Shown piece after piece: positions 6,291 to 14,752 of a stretch of 23,312 bases of DNA (within the stretch, counting starts at the first letter, position 1; each line of letters begins with the position of its first letter). Below the pieces are notes generated by a model. It did no database searches, was not told the origin of the DNA, and saw nothing but the letters and a program-made list of their open reading frames with translations. The translations under genes were made by a program, and so were the position numbers. The stretch comes from an uncultured Hungatella sp. (lineage in GTDB: Bacteria > Bacillota > Clostridia > Lachnospirales > Lachnospiraceae), in the NCBI GenBank assembly GCA_910588325.1, contig CAJUPP010000060.1, forward strand, positions 1 through 23,312, read 5' to 3'.

Positions 6291-8105
6291 ATGAGTGAGG
6301 GGCCCAGGCCAAGAAGCAGGAAGAAAAAGCCCTTTCCTGTCAAGGCGGTTGTCATTGGAACAGTAACTGCCCTTGCAGCAGCAGGGGCATGTGCTGGATT
6401 TTACGTGTATATGGGGAGACAGTATGAGACGGTATTTTTTCCTCATACAATCATTAATGGACATGATGTTTCCAACAAGACCACGGAGGAAGTAAAGGAG
6501 TTGATTGCCGCTGGCATTGAGGGGTATACGCTTACTATCCGGGGGCGGGGAGGAATCACGGAACAGATTACCGGTGAGGAGATCGGGCTTCATTCCGTAT
6601 TTGACGGAAGCTTGGAGGAATATCTGGAAGCACAACAGCCTATGAGATGGTGGCAGTCGGAAGGGGCGGAATATGAGATTTCCACGATGATTGTCTGCGA
6701 TGAGGAAAGGCTTGAAGAAATAATCGATCATCTTTCCTGTTTTTCGGATGAGAATACCAGAGAGCCGGAGGATGCGTATCTGTCTGATTATGAACCCGGA
6801 ATGGGATTTCGGGTAATTCCGGAGGAGCCGGGAACTGCACTGGAACCAGAGAAGGTGAGGGAGGGAATCAAAGACGCTGTCTTAAACCTGAAGACCGAGT
6901 TAAATCTGGAGGAGCTGGATGCCTATAAAAAGGCAGAGAAGACTTCTGAAGATGAAGAATTACAGGCAAGGGCAGAAGAGCTGAACCGGTATGCGAATAT
7001 GACGGTAACCTATTTGTTTGGGGATCAGAGAGAGGTGCTGGATGGCAATATCATAGCGGAGTGGATGTCCATAGGGGAAGACGGACAGGTGTCTTTTGAT
7101 GCGGAGCAGGTGTCCGCATATGTAAAGGGCCTGGCAGCAAAATATGATACGGCATATCAAAGTAAAACGCTTAAGACCTCTTATGGCTCCACGGTTACCA
7201 TCACAAAAGGGTTTTACGGCTGGAGAATGGATCAGGGCAAGGAGGCAGAACAGCTTTACAGTGTGCTTCTGTCAGGGGAAAGCCAGACCAGAGAACCGGT
7301 GTATATTCAGACAGCCAACAGTCACGGAGCCAACGACTATGGGGATACGTATGTGGAGATCAATCTGACGGCTCAGCATTTGTTTTTCTATAAAAACGGG
7401 AATCTGGTGACAGAATCGGATTTTGTATCAGGAAGCCATGCCAGGGGAGACGATACTCCTTCCGGAGCGTATCCGCTGACGTATAAGCAGAGGGATGCGG
7501 TGCTGAAAGGCGCTACTTACCGGACTCCGGTAAAGTACTGGATGCCCTTTAACGGCAATATCGGGATGCATGATGCCAATTGGCGTTCTTCGTTTGGAGG
7601 AAAGATTTACATGACCAATGGTTCCCATGGCTGCATCAATCTGCCGCCAGCGGTAGCGAAAGTGATATTTGAAAATATTTCTCCAGGTGTGCCGGTTCTG
7701 TGCTATCATCTGGATGGGACAGACAGCAAAGGAACATCCGGTTCCCAGAGCGGAGCAGTACCTCAGCCCACGGCGGCTCCGACTGCTGCGGCGCAGACAC
7801 CGCCTGCAGAGCCTGTTACGGAAAGCAGTGCGGAGATTCTGCCGGAACAGGGGATTTCTTCTGGGGAAGGCGGTCCGGTGCAGGAACCGCAGCCGGAATC
7901 GTCTCTGGCAGAATCAACTTCTGCCTTGGAGGTTCCTGTAGGGCCTGGAGGCGCACTGCCTGAAACGTCGCCAGAGGAAAGCAGTCCGCTGCCGGAGGGG
8001 CCGGGAAGCGTGCCGGGGCCGGGAAATTCGCCAGGAGGAGAGACGGAAAGCAGCCTTCCTGTGGGGCCTGGAGCCAATACGGAGATTGGACCGGGAGTAT
8101 ATTAA
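6291..8105 (+). CDS. Membrane-anchored L,D-transpeptidase (YkuD) with peptidoglycan-binding region
   Basis: This 604-residue protein crosslinks peptidoglycan stem peptides (3-3 links) or tethers proteins to them. A basic N-terminus (RPRSRKKKPF) precedes one membrane helix at about 18-40, so the rest faces outside. Residues about 60-330 resemble the peptidoglycan-binding domain that accompanies clostridial YkuD enzymes. The YkuD catalytic domain covers about 350-475, with H427 (IGMHDANW) and the signature SHGCINLPP with Cys448 as nucleophile. The last 120 residues are a low-complexity tail rich in Pro, Ser, Glu and Gly with several VGPG/GPG units, likely a wall-spanning spacer. ATG 6291 is weakly preceded by AAAGGA at about 6272-6277; a six-codon frame starting at ATG 6278 overlaps the start. 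A strong terminator follows. Confidence 0.9.
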   Translation: MSEGPRPRSRKKKPFPVKAVVIGTVTALAAAGACAGFYVYMGRQYETVFFPHTIINGHDVSNKTTEEVKELIAAGIEGYTLTIRGRGGITEQITGEEIGLHSVFDGSLEEYLEAQQPMRWWQSEGAEYEISTMIVCDEERLEEIIDHLSCFSDENTREPEDAYLSDYEPGMGFRVIPEEPGTALEPEKVREGIKDAVLNLKTELNLEELDAYKKAEKTSEDEELQARAEELNRYANMTVTYLFGDQREVLDGNIIAEWMSIGEDGQVSFDAEQVSAYVKGLAAKYDTAYQSKTLKTSYGSTVTITKGFYGWRMDQGKEAEQLYSVLLSGESQTREPVYIQTANSHGANDYGDTYVEINLTAQHLFFYKNGNLVTESDFVSGSHARGDDTPSGAYPLTYKQRDAVLKGATYRTPVKYWMPFNGNIGMHDANWRSSFGGKIYMTNGSHGCINLPPAVAKVIFENISPGVPVLCYHLDGTDSKGTSGSQSGAVPQPTAAPTAAAQTPPAEPVTESSAEILPEQGISSGEGGPVQEPQPESSLAESTSALEVPVGPGGALPETSPEESSPLPEGPGSVPGPGNSPGGETESSLPVGPGANTEIGPGVY

Positions 8106-8123
8106 CAGAGAGGAATAGAAAAA

Positions 8124-8166
8124 GGCCGTTTTCGCTGATTGGAATTGGGCGAAAGCGGCCTTTTTT
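8124..8166 (+). terminator. Intrinsic terminator after the L,D-transpeptidase gene
   Basis: GGCCGTTTTCGC (8124-8135) pairs with GCGAAAGCGGCC (8149-8160), 12 bp with one G-T pair and a 13-nt loop, followed by TTTTTT. AAAAA directly upstream could make it work weakly on the other strand. Confidence 0.92.
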
Positions 8167-8240
8167 ATTTCATGGGAAATTGCGTCCTATGAAACAAAAA
8201 TGCTCTGCATGGTTGTGTACTTCGCGCAAAGGAAGAAAAA

Positions 8241-8254
8241 CGAACAAATGTTTG
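8241..8254 (+). promoter_or_regulatory. LexA (SOS) box upstream of uvrA
   Basis: CGAAC AAAT GTTTG matches the Gram-positive LexA site CGAAC-N4-GTTCG at all but one position. It overlaps the -35 element of the uvrA promoter, the classic arrangement for repression relieved by DNA damage. Confidence 0.8.
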
Positions 8255-8280
8255 CAAAAATCAATACAATATGATATGAT
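8252..8280 (+). promoter_or_regulatory. uvrA promoter
   Basis: TTGCAA (8252-8257) and TATGAT (8275-8280) are 17 nt apart, with TG at 8272-8273 forming an extended -10. The SOS box covers its -35. The 5' leader would be about 50 nt. Confidence 0.72.
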
Positions 8281-8338
8281 GGTTTCCAGAACCCATAGTT
8301 GGGATAAACTATGACAAGAGACAGCAAGGAGTTTGGCG

Positions 8339-11164
8339 ATGTCAAAACAATATATTAAAATACGGGGTGCCAATGAGCACAATTTAAAGGATGTAACCCT
8401 TGATATTCCCAGAGATGAGCTGGTGGTGATGACAGGATTAAGCGGTTCAGGCAAGTCCTCTCTGGCCTTTGATACCATCTATGCGGAGGGACAGAGACGG
8501 TATATGGAATCCTTATCCTCTTACGCCAGGCAGTTTTTGGGACAGATGGAGAAGCCAGAGGTGGAGAGCATCGAGGGACTTTCGCCTGCCATTTCCATTG
8601 ACCAGAAATCTACCAACCGGAACCCCAGATCTACGGTGGGAACTGTAACGGAAATTTACGATTATATGCGACTTTTATATGCCAGGATCGGTATTCCTCA
8701 TTGTCCCAAATGCGGCAGAGAGATAAAAAAACAGAGTGTGGATCAGATGGTGGATCAGATTCTGGGAATGCCGGAGAGGACGAAGATTCAGATATTGGCA
8801 CCAGTGGTACGGGGCCGAAAGGGAGAGCATGTAAAGGTATTAAATCAGGCCAGGAAAAGCGGCTATGTCCGGATTCGAATAGACGGGAATCAGTATGAAC
8901 TGTCGGAAGAGATTAAGCTGGATAAAAATATCAAGCACAATATTGAGATCATTGTGGATCGTCTGGTGGTGCGGCCTGGTATTGAAAAGCGTCTTACCGA
9001 TTCGATAGAGACGGCCATGAGCCTGGGAAACGGGCTGATGATGGTGGACGTGACCGATGGGGAGATGCTGAATTTCAGCCAGAATTTTGCTTGTCCGGAC
9101 TGTGGTGTCAGCATTGACGAGGTGGAACCCAGAAGCTTTTCCTTTAACAATCCGTTCGGCGCCTGTCCGGATTGCTTCGGCCTTGGATATAAGATGGAGT
9201 TTGACGAGGATCTGATGATTCCGGACAAGTCCTTAAGCATCATGCAGGGAGCCATTGTGGCAATGGGATGGCAGTCCTGCATGGACAAGGGAAGTTTTAC
9301 CAGGGCGATTCTGGACGCTCTGGCAAAGGAGTATCATTTCAGTCTGGATACCCCATTTGAACAATACCCCAAAGAGATTCATGACGTGCTGATTCATGGA
9401 ACCAGCGGAAAGGAGGTGAAGGTCTATTACAGAGGCCAGCGGGGAGAAGGGATTTATGATGTGGCGTTTGAAGGGCTTTTGCGCAATGTGGAGCGGAGAT
9501 ATCGAGAGACGTATTCAGAGGCCAGCAAGGCGGAATATGAAAGCCTAATGCGGATTACGCCCTGTTCTCTGTGCAAGGGAAAGCGTCTGAAGCGGACATC
9601 ATTGGCAGTGACTGTAGGGGATTTGAATATCTATGATGCTACCAATAAGTCTATTGTTGATTTCCGCCAGTTTATAGATGATCTGAAGCTCAGCGCCATG
9701 CAGCAGTCCATAGGCGCACAGATTCTCAAGGAAATTCGGGCCAGAGTTACATTTCTGATTGATGTTGGGCTGGATTATCTGGCTCTGTCCCGTGCAACAG
9801 GAACTCTGTCCGGCGGTGAAGCTCAGAGAATCCGCCTGGCCACCCAGATTGGCTCCGGATTGGTGGGAGTGGCTTACATTTTGGACGAGCCCAGCATCGG
9901 CCTCCATCAGAGGGATAACGATAAGCTGCTTCGCACGTTATTCCATCTGCGGGATTTGGGAAATACGGTAATTGTGGTGGAGCATGACGAGGATACCATG
10001 AGAGCGGCGGATTATATTGTGGACATCGGACCGGGGGCAGGAGAGCATGGAGGGCATGTGGTGGCAGCCGGTACGGTCGAGGATATCATCAAGTGCCCGG
10101 AGTCCATTACGGGAGCATATTTAAGTAAAAAGCTTCAGATTCCGGTTCCAAAGGAGAGACGGAAGCCTACAGGCTGGCTGACCATCCGGGGAGCCGCGGA
10201 GAATAATCTGAAAAATATTGATGTAAAGATACCTCTCGGTGTTATGACCTGCGTGACAGGAGTGTCCGGTTCCGGGAAGAGTTCTCTGATTAATGAGATT
10301 TTGAATAAATCCCTATCGAAAAAACTGAACCGCGCCAGAACGATTCCCGGCAAATATAAAACCATTGAAGGAGTAGAGCAGCTAGACAAAGTGATTGACA
10401 TCGACCAATCCCCTATTGGAAGGACACCCAGGTCAAACCCGGCCACTTACACAGGAGTCTTTGACATGATACGGGATTTATTTGCTTCCACCGTAGATGC
10501 CAAGGAGAGAGGATACAAGAAGGGCCGCTTTAGTTTCAATGTAAAAGGCGGACGGTGTGAGGCATGTGCCGGAGACGGTATTATCAAGATAGAGATGCAT
10601 TTTCTGCCGGATGTCTATGTGCCTTGTGAGGTCTGCGGCGGAAAACGGTATAATCGGGAGACTCTGGAGGTTAAATATAAGGGAAAGAGCATTTATGATG
10701 TACTGAATATGACGGTGGAGGAGGCTATAAAGTTTTTTGAGAATGTGCCTTCTATTTATCGAAAGATTGCTACTCTTTATGATGTAGGACTTTCTTATAT
10801 CCGGTTAGGCCAGCCTTCTACGGAATTGTCCGGAGGCGAGGCTCAGAGAATCAAGCTGGCTACGGAACTGAGCCGCAGAGGTACAGGCAAGACCATCTAT
10901 ATTCTGGATGAGCCTACCACAGGGCTTCATTTTGCAGATGTTCATAAGCTGGTGGATATTCTGCACAAGCTGTCAGAGGGCGGCAATACCATCGTGGTGA
11001 TTGAGCACAATCTGGATGTGATAAAGACAGCAGATTATATCATTGATATGGGGCCGGAAGGCGGAGACAGAGGAGGAACTGTGATTGCAAAAGGGACTCC
11101 GGAGGAAGTGGCCCAGTGCCCTCAGTCTTATACGGGAATGTATGTGAAAAAGTATCTGCAATAA
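8339..11164 (+). CDS. uvrA: Excinuclease ABC subunit A (UvrA)
   Basis: UvrA is the damage-recognition ATPase of nucleotide excision repair and acts as a dimer with UvrB. The 941-residue protein has the expected tandem ABC layout: Walker A GLSGSGKSS at 33-41 and GVSGSGKSS at 641-649, and signatures LSGGEAQRI at 490 and 830, each followed by a Walker B ILDEP. Zinc-binding pairs include CPKC at 122-125, CPDC pairs in the insertion region, and CEAC/CEVC in the second half. I start it at ATG 8339 because AAGGAG at 8326-8331 is then 7 nt away; TTG 8333, two codons upstream, would sit almost on the ribosome binding site. It is a single gene under an SOS-type promoter, with uvrB and uvrC not in the window. 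Confidence 0.97.
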   Translation: MSKQYIKIRGANEHNLKDVTLDIPRDELVVMTGLSGSGKSSLAFDTIYAEGQRRYMESLSSYARQFLGQMEKPEVESIEGLSPAISIDQKSTNRNPRSTVGTVTEIYDYMRLLYARIGIPHCPKCGREIKKQSVDQMVDQILGMPERTKIQILAPVVRGRKGEHVKVLNQARKSGYVRIRIDGNQYELSEEIKLDKNIKHNIEIIVDRLVVRPGIEKRLTDSIETAMSLGNGLMMVDVTDGEMLNFSQNFACPDCGVSIDEVEPRSFSFNNPFGACPDCFGLGYKMEFDEDLMIPDKSLSIMQGAIVAMGWQSCMDKGSFTRAILDALAKEYHFSLDTPFEQYPKEIHDVLIHGTSGKEVKVYYRGQRGEGIYDVAFEGLLRNVERRYRETYSEASKAEYESLMRITPCSLCKGKRLKRTSLAVTVGDLNIYDATNKSIVDFRQFIDDLKLSAMQQSIGAQILKEIRARVTFLIDVGLDYLALSRATGTLSGGEAQRIRLATQIGSGLVGVAYILDEPSIGLHQRDNDKLLRTLFHLRDLGNTVIVVEHDEDTMRAADYIVDIGPGAGEHGGHVVAAGTVEDIIKCPESITGAYLSKKLQIPVPKERRKPTGWLTIRGAAENNLKNIDVKIPLGVMTCVTGVSGSGKSSLINEILNKSLSKKLNRARTIPGKYKTIEGVEQLDKVIDIDQSPIGRTPRSNPATYTGVFDMIRDLFASTVDAKERGYKKGRFSFNVKGGRCEACAGDGIIKIEMHFLPDVYVPCEVCGGKRYNRETLEVKYKGKSIYDVLNMTVEEAIKFFENVPSIYRKIATLYDVGLSYIRLGQPSTELSGGEAQRIKLATELSRRGTGKTIYILDEPTTGLHFADVHKLVDILHKLSEGGNTIVVIEHNLDVIKTADYIIDMGPEGGDRGGTVIAKGTPEEVAQCPQSYTGMYVKKYLQ

Positions 11165-11190
11165 GAGAAAAAAACAGGAGGTGTTTACTT

Positions 11191-11991
11191 ATGGCCAGCA
11201 TGAATTGCCATTATTACAGTGCAACTTTAAAAAACAATATTTCTTTGAATGTGGTTATCCCGTCTCCTCAGGGGAATGAGCAGATTGTAGACAAGTCGGT
11301 TCAGGCGCAATACGGCTATGAATCGGGACTTCCGGTGGTATATCTGCTTCACGGCGCATATGGAGATTACAGTTCCTGGATGCGCTACAGCAATGTGGAG
11401 CGTTATGCTCAGGACAGGAGATGCGCTTTGGTTATGGCGTCTGCAGGGAATAATTTCTATCAGGATATGTATCGGGGGCTGGCTTACCGCAAGTTCTTTA
11501 CAGAAGAACTTCCTACATTTATTACCAGTGTATTCCCGGTTTCCAAAAAGAGGGAAGATACGTATATAGCAGGTTTCTCCATGGGAGGTTATGGAGCATG
11601 GTATCTTGCACTGTCCACTCCCGATCTGTATTCCAAAGCGGCCAGTATGTCCGGTGCTCTGGATATTGTAGCTTCCTACGAGCAATCGGCATCAGGAATC
11701 ATTGACAACCCATTCCCGTGGAACGACATTTTTGAGCATCCGGAAGCTTTGGCCGGGGGAGATAGGGATTTGTTTGAGCTGTACAGAAGGTGCCAGGAGA
11801 ACGGGACGGCCCCCAGTCTTTATCAGGCCTGCGGAACGGAAGATTTTCTGTATAAGATGAACCAGGAAGCGAATAGCCGTATGAAGAATATGGGAGCAGA
11901 CTTGATTTATGAGGAGGGGCCTGGCGGACATAACTGGGATTTCTGGGACAAGTATATTCAGAAGATTTTGGATTGGATGCTGGAAAAATAA
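11191..11991 (+). CDS. Alpha/beta-hydrolase esterase (tributyrin esterase / esterase D family)
   Basis: This 266-residue protein belongs to the PF00756-type putative esterases. The oxyanion motif HGAYGDYSSW follows strand 3, the nucleophile elbow is GFSMGGYG with Ser130, an acidic residue lies in CGTEDFLY, and the catalytic His is in GGHNWDFW near the C-terminus, so the triad is complete. It resembles short-chain ester hydrolases such as lactococcal EstA and S-formylglutathione hydrolase relatives. No signal peptide is present, so it is cytoplasmic. The frame is open further upstream, into uvrA, but the start is ATG 11191 because AGGAGGTG at 11176-11183 lies just before it. It follows uvrA by 26 nt and may be read from the same transcript. 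A bidirectional hairpin ends it. Confidence 0.9.
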   Translation: MASMNCHYYSATLKNNISLNVVIPSPQGNEQIVDKSVQAQYGYESGLPVVYLLHGAYGDYSSWMRYSNVERYAQDRRCALVMASAGNNFYQDMYRGLAYRKFFTEELPTFITSVFPVSKKREDTYIAGFSMGGYGAWYLALSTPDLYSKAASMSGALDIVASYEQSASGIIDNPFPWNDIFEHPEALAGGDRDLFELYRRCQENGTAPSLYQACGTEDFLYKMNQEANSRMKNMGADLIYEEGPGGHNWDFWDKYIQKILDWMLEK

Positions 11992-12005
11992 AAAGAGTTA
12001 TAAGC

Positions 12006-12049
12006 ATGCTGCTGCATCAGTGACTGGAGGATGAAAGATGCGGCAGCAT
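12006..12049 (+). terminator. Probable bidirectional terminator hairpin
   Basis: ATGCTGCTGCATC (12006-12018) pairs with GATGCGGCAGCAT (12037-12049), 13 bp with one G-T pair. It lies between the plus-strand esterase and the minus-strand lysR remnant. The minus side is followed by a T-rich stretch (ACTCTTTTTATTTTT), the plus side by TTAATATTTT, so termination looks better on the minus strand. Confidence 0.6.
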
Positions 12050-12074
12050 TAATATTTTGGGCTGGCACCGCTTT

Positions 12075-12506
12075 TTAATTGTCTATGAGCAGAAGGCGGT
12101 GAACATCTCGAACCATTTCTATATAATCAAGGGCGTAGTCAGGCAGAATTTTCCCTTTTTTGAACATTGCAGAAGTTTTATTATAGATAGGTTCCTTGCC
12201 AAAAGACAGAGGAACCAGTTTTACTTTTGGTTCCAAAATTTTTAAGTGAATATTGGTGACTAAAGCAATTCCGCATTCTGCACAGACTAAATCGATGGCA
12301 GAATGAACATTATTAATAATACTAACAGATTGTGGGTGGAATCCAAGTTCCTGAAAAAGATACTGGGCTACCTTTCCTGTAAACTGTTCTTCCAGCTGGA
12401 TAAGGAATTTTTCGTTTTTGGCCCACTCCAGAGAAATCCACGGATGACGGAATCCTGGTTTGTTGACAGCCATATTGATCAGCGGATGACCAGAAGGCAC
12501 TGCCAG
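12075..12506 (-). pseudogene. LysR-type regulator, 3' fragment
   Basis: Only about 143 residues remain, corresponding to the last half of a LysR effector-binding domain: LAVPSGHPLI, ISLEWAKNEKFLIQLEEQF, then the end of the domain (AECGIALVTNIHLK) and the usual C-terminal tail up to TAA at 12075-12077. The DNA-binding helix-turn-helix and the first half of the sensor domain are absent. Reading upstream, the frame meets a stop within about 20 nt and the sequence turns directly into a binding-protein gene on the opposite strand. The normal arrangement, lysR divergent from its target, is therefore preserved but without the promoter region. A working regulator is not expected. Confidence 0.78.
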
Positions 12507-13504
12507 GTGTTTGATCAGTTATTCCGCTATGACGGAGCCAGTTCCAATATTGTGCCATATGCAGTGGAATCCTATGAGATGGATGAAGACAATATGGGAA
12601 TCACTCTGAACCTGAGACAGGATATTATTTTCCACAATGGAGATAAGGCAGATGCAGACGATTTGGTATTCACTTTTGAGCATTACTAGACTCTCTTGTA
12701 AAGCTTAGTTTGTTTTCCGAAAGCGCAACAACAGAGAAGGGGGACAGATTTGGACAAGAACCGGTAGGAAGCGGACCATATAAGTTTGTAGAGTGGGTAA
12801 GCGGAGATAATATCACTTTGGCTGCCAATGAGGATTATTGGAATGGAGTTCCCGCTATCAAAAATATGATTATCCGTCTGATTTCTGAGCAGTCTGTTCA
12901 GATGATTGAACTGGAGACGGGGACCATCGATGTGGCATTGGATCCGCTGAATTCAGATGTAGCAGATCTTCTCAGCACAGGGCTTGCAGAGGCCGGATAT
13001 CCAGATGGTTTGACGCTCTCTGTAGTTCAGGCGAATGTTGTGGTTTATACAAGGGCGGCAGAGGTAATTCAGAATCAGCTTGCCAAGGTAGGTATTACAC
13101 TTGATATTACAACCTATGACGATGCAACGGCGTCATCCATGCAGGAAGGTGATTTTAAGGCAGACTTAAGCCTTCGGCTTGTAAATATTAACGGTGATCC
13201 CATTGTGTCTCCATACGGAACCCATTTTGAGCCGGCGAAAGGCGTGGTAGGAGGAAGAAACGTTGCAAAGAACGCCAATGATCCGGAGGCGGCAACTCTT
13301 CAGGCTACGATTGATAAACTGAAAGTTACCTTTGATCAGGATAAGAAAGTGGAACTTTTAAAAGAAGCGCAGAGACTGTGCAATGAAAATATGTGGTGGA
13401 TTCCCCTATGCTTTGCAAGCCTGAATGAGATCCAGAATGTTTCTCTTAAGGGAAATATGAAAGTGGTTAATTATGAATATATGAATAAAGCATATTTCGA
13501 ATAA
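12507..13504 (+). pseudogene. Peptide/nickel-type ABC substrate-binding protein (SBP_bac_5), multiply deleted
   Basis: The sequence encodes recognisable but discontinuous pieces of a DppA/OppA-type binding protein, normally about 500-550 residues. Piece one (12507-12689) has VFDQLFRYDG, LRQDIIFHNGDKADADDLVF and ends in a stop. Piece two, in another frame from about 12698, has PVGSGPYKFVEW and ANEDYWNGVPAIKN. Then DVALDPLNSDVADL runs straight into GLAEAGYPDGLTLSVV, skipping about 150 residues without frame loss, and it continues to a normal-looking C-terminus at 13504. The signal peptide and start are missing. So there are at least three deletions (5' end, one with frameshift, one in frame). 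Orientation and 26-nt spacing suggest it was once an operon with the following esterase. Confidence 0.78.
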
Positions 13505-13530
13505 GGAAGTAATTCGGAGGGAGTATCATT

Positions 13531-14598
13531 ATGGACAGAGGATGGGTGCATGTTATTACAGAGTTTTATTCAAAGGCATTAAACAGTAAACGGACATTTC
13601 GGGTTTATCTTCCGCCAGAGTATGAGAATTCACAGGAAAGGTATCCAGTTGTCTATATACATGACGGCCAGTGGTCATTTTCAGAGGAAAACAAGAAACG
13701 ATGGAATGCTGACCTGATCGTTCAGGATCTGATTGTGACAGGCTGCATCCCTCCGATCATCCTGGTGGGAGTGGATTGCAATGAGGCAGAACGGAGAAGA
13801 GAGGCTACATTCCATGCTATTCCTTCGAAGGGGAAGGACTGGGATCTTCCATGGGGGGCCTGGTGACACTCTGCATGGGTATGAATCGCCATGAAACTTA
13901 TGGTATGCTGGGGCTTCTCTCGCCGGCGATCCATTGGCTCGCTGATGAATTTTACAATTCCATGGAACACTATGGGCAGAAAGTTTGGCTGGATTGCGGT
14001 ATGGCAGAATCCTACTATGTGGATAATACCAGAGAACTGTATCATATTCTGACAGGTATTGGTTATGAGCAGGGCAAGGATCTGCTCTATCTGGCGGAAC
14101 CAGAGGCTGTACATACGGAGCGGTATTTTGCCCAGAGATTTCGCATGCTCCTTTTGTGGATGTTCGGAAAAAGGGCAGAGTCGAAAACAGCAGTCATACT
14201 GGGAAGCGGACAGGCAGCTTTGAACGGATATACTACAGTGATAAATACCATAGTTATTTATGAAAACGGAGTGATGTACAGTGATATGAAAGGAAATTAC
14301 CGCTGTGATCCTCCCGGAATTTTCAATGTGGAACCTGACGGGGAGATAAGGGCAATCAAGCCAGGTAAGGCTGTAATTACCTATGAAAATGGAGACCTGA
14401 CAGCGACAAAGGAGATGGTGGCAGTCAATGCACTGTCAAAGGATGTTTTACTGCATATTCTGGTTGAAGTTCCTTTAGATACACCAAAAGAGGAGCCTAT
14501 ATAGAGAGTGTACGGCGGACGGAAAAGAAGTGAACCGATTTGTGAGAACTTCCAAAAATCAGACGCTTCACTATGTAGTGGAGGCGTGGGAAGAATAA
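13531..14598 (+). pseudogene. Esterase with C-terminal accessory domain, frameshifted twice
   Basis: The gene starts well (GGAGGGAG, then ATG 13531) and encodes an alpha/beta-hydrolase N-terminus (RTFRVYLPPEYE, YPVVYIHDGQWSF). After codon ~98 the frame runs to a stop at 13864-13866, while the nucleophile motif GSSMGGLVTL is read in another frame from 13842; about 45 residues normally between these are gone. The second frame continues through the His region (AVHTERYFAQRF) and a bacterial-Ig-like stretch (GEIRAIKPGKAVITYENG) to TAG at 14502-14504. A third frame from about 14500 carries a plausible true C-terminus (DGKEVNRFVRTS, LHYVVEAWEE) ending in TAA 14596-14598. It belongs to the PF00756-type family like the intact esterase at 11191 but is not a close copy of it. 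Confidence 0.75.
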
Positions 14599-14612
14599 AG
14601 AATCATAAAAAG

Positions 14613-14643
14613 CAAGGGGGCAGTACAATGTGCTCCCTTGTTT
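14613..14643 (+). terminator. Intrinsic terminator after the esterase remnant
   Basis: CAAGGGGGCA (14613-14622) pairs with TGCTCCCTTG (14631-14640), 10 bp with one G-T pair and an 8-nt loop, followed by a short T-run. It ends the degraded operon 15 nt after the last stop. Confidence 0.75.
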
Positions 14644-14663
14644 CATATAAGGATACTCTATAT

Positions 14664-14683
14664 TTCGACAAGAAATTGTCGAA
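14664..14683 (+). promoter_or_regulatory. Pair of inverted Spo0A (0A) boxes
   Basis: TTCGACAA (14664-14671) and TTGTCGAA (14676-14683) are exact reverse complements separated by GAAA. Each contains the Spo0A binding core TGTCGAA. A further overlapping palindrome GTCG-AA-CGAC spans 14678-14687. They lie 70-90 nt before an orphan Spo0A-type gene. TATATT at 14659-14664 could be a -10 just upstream, which would imply repression by whatever binds; a later promoter would imply activation. Confidence 0.7.
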
Positions 14684-14752
14684 CGACTTTTGTTGATTTC
14701 ATGAATTTTACGTTTTAAGATATTTCCATCATATGTTTTTGGTGGGATTGCA

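Noticed and set aside
5725..6731. Long minus-strand open frames opposite mscL and the transpeptidase, and similar long antisense frames elsewhere
   Set aside because: They lack family similarity and ribosome binding sites and mirror the codon pattern of well-supported genes.
11116..11190. Upstream extension of the esterase into uvrA
   Set aside because: AGGAGGTG at 11176-11183 sits directly before ATG 11191, and the family N-terminus fits that start.
14508..14696. 62-codon open frame after the esterase remnant
   Set aside because: It runs through the intrinsic terminator and the 0A boxes, and a different frame there carries the recognisable esterase C-terminus.
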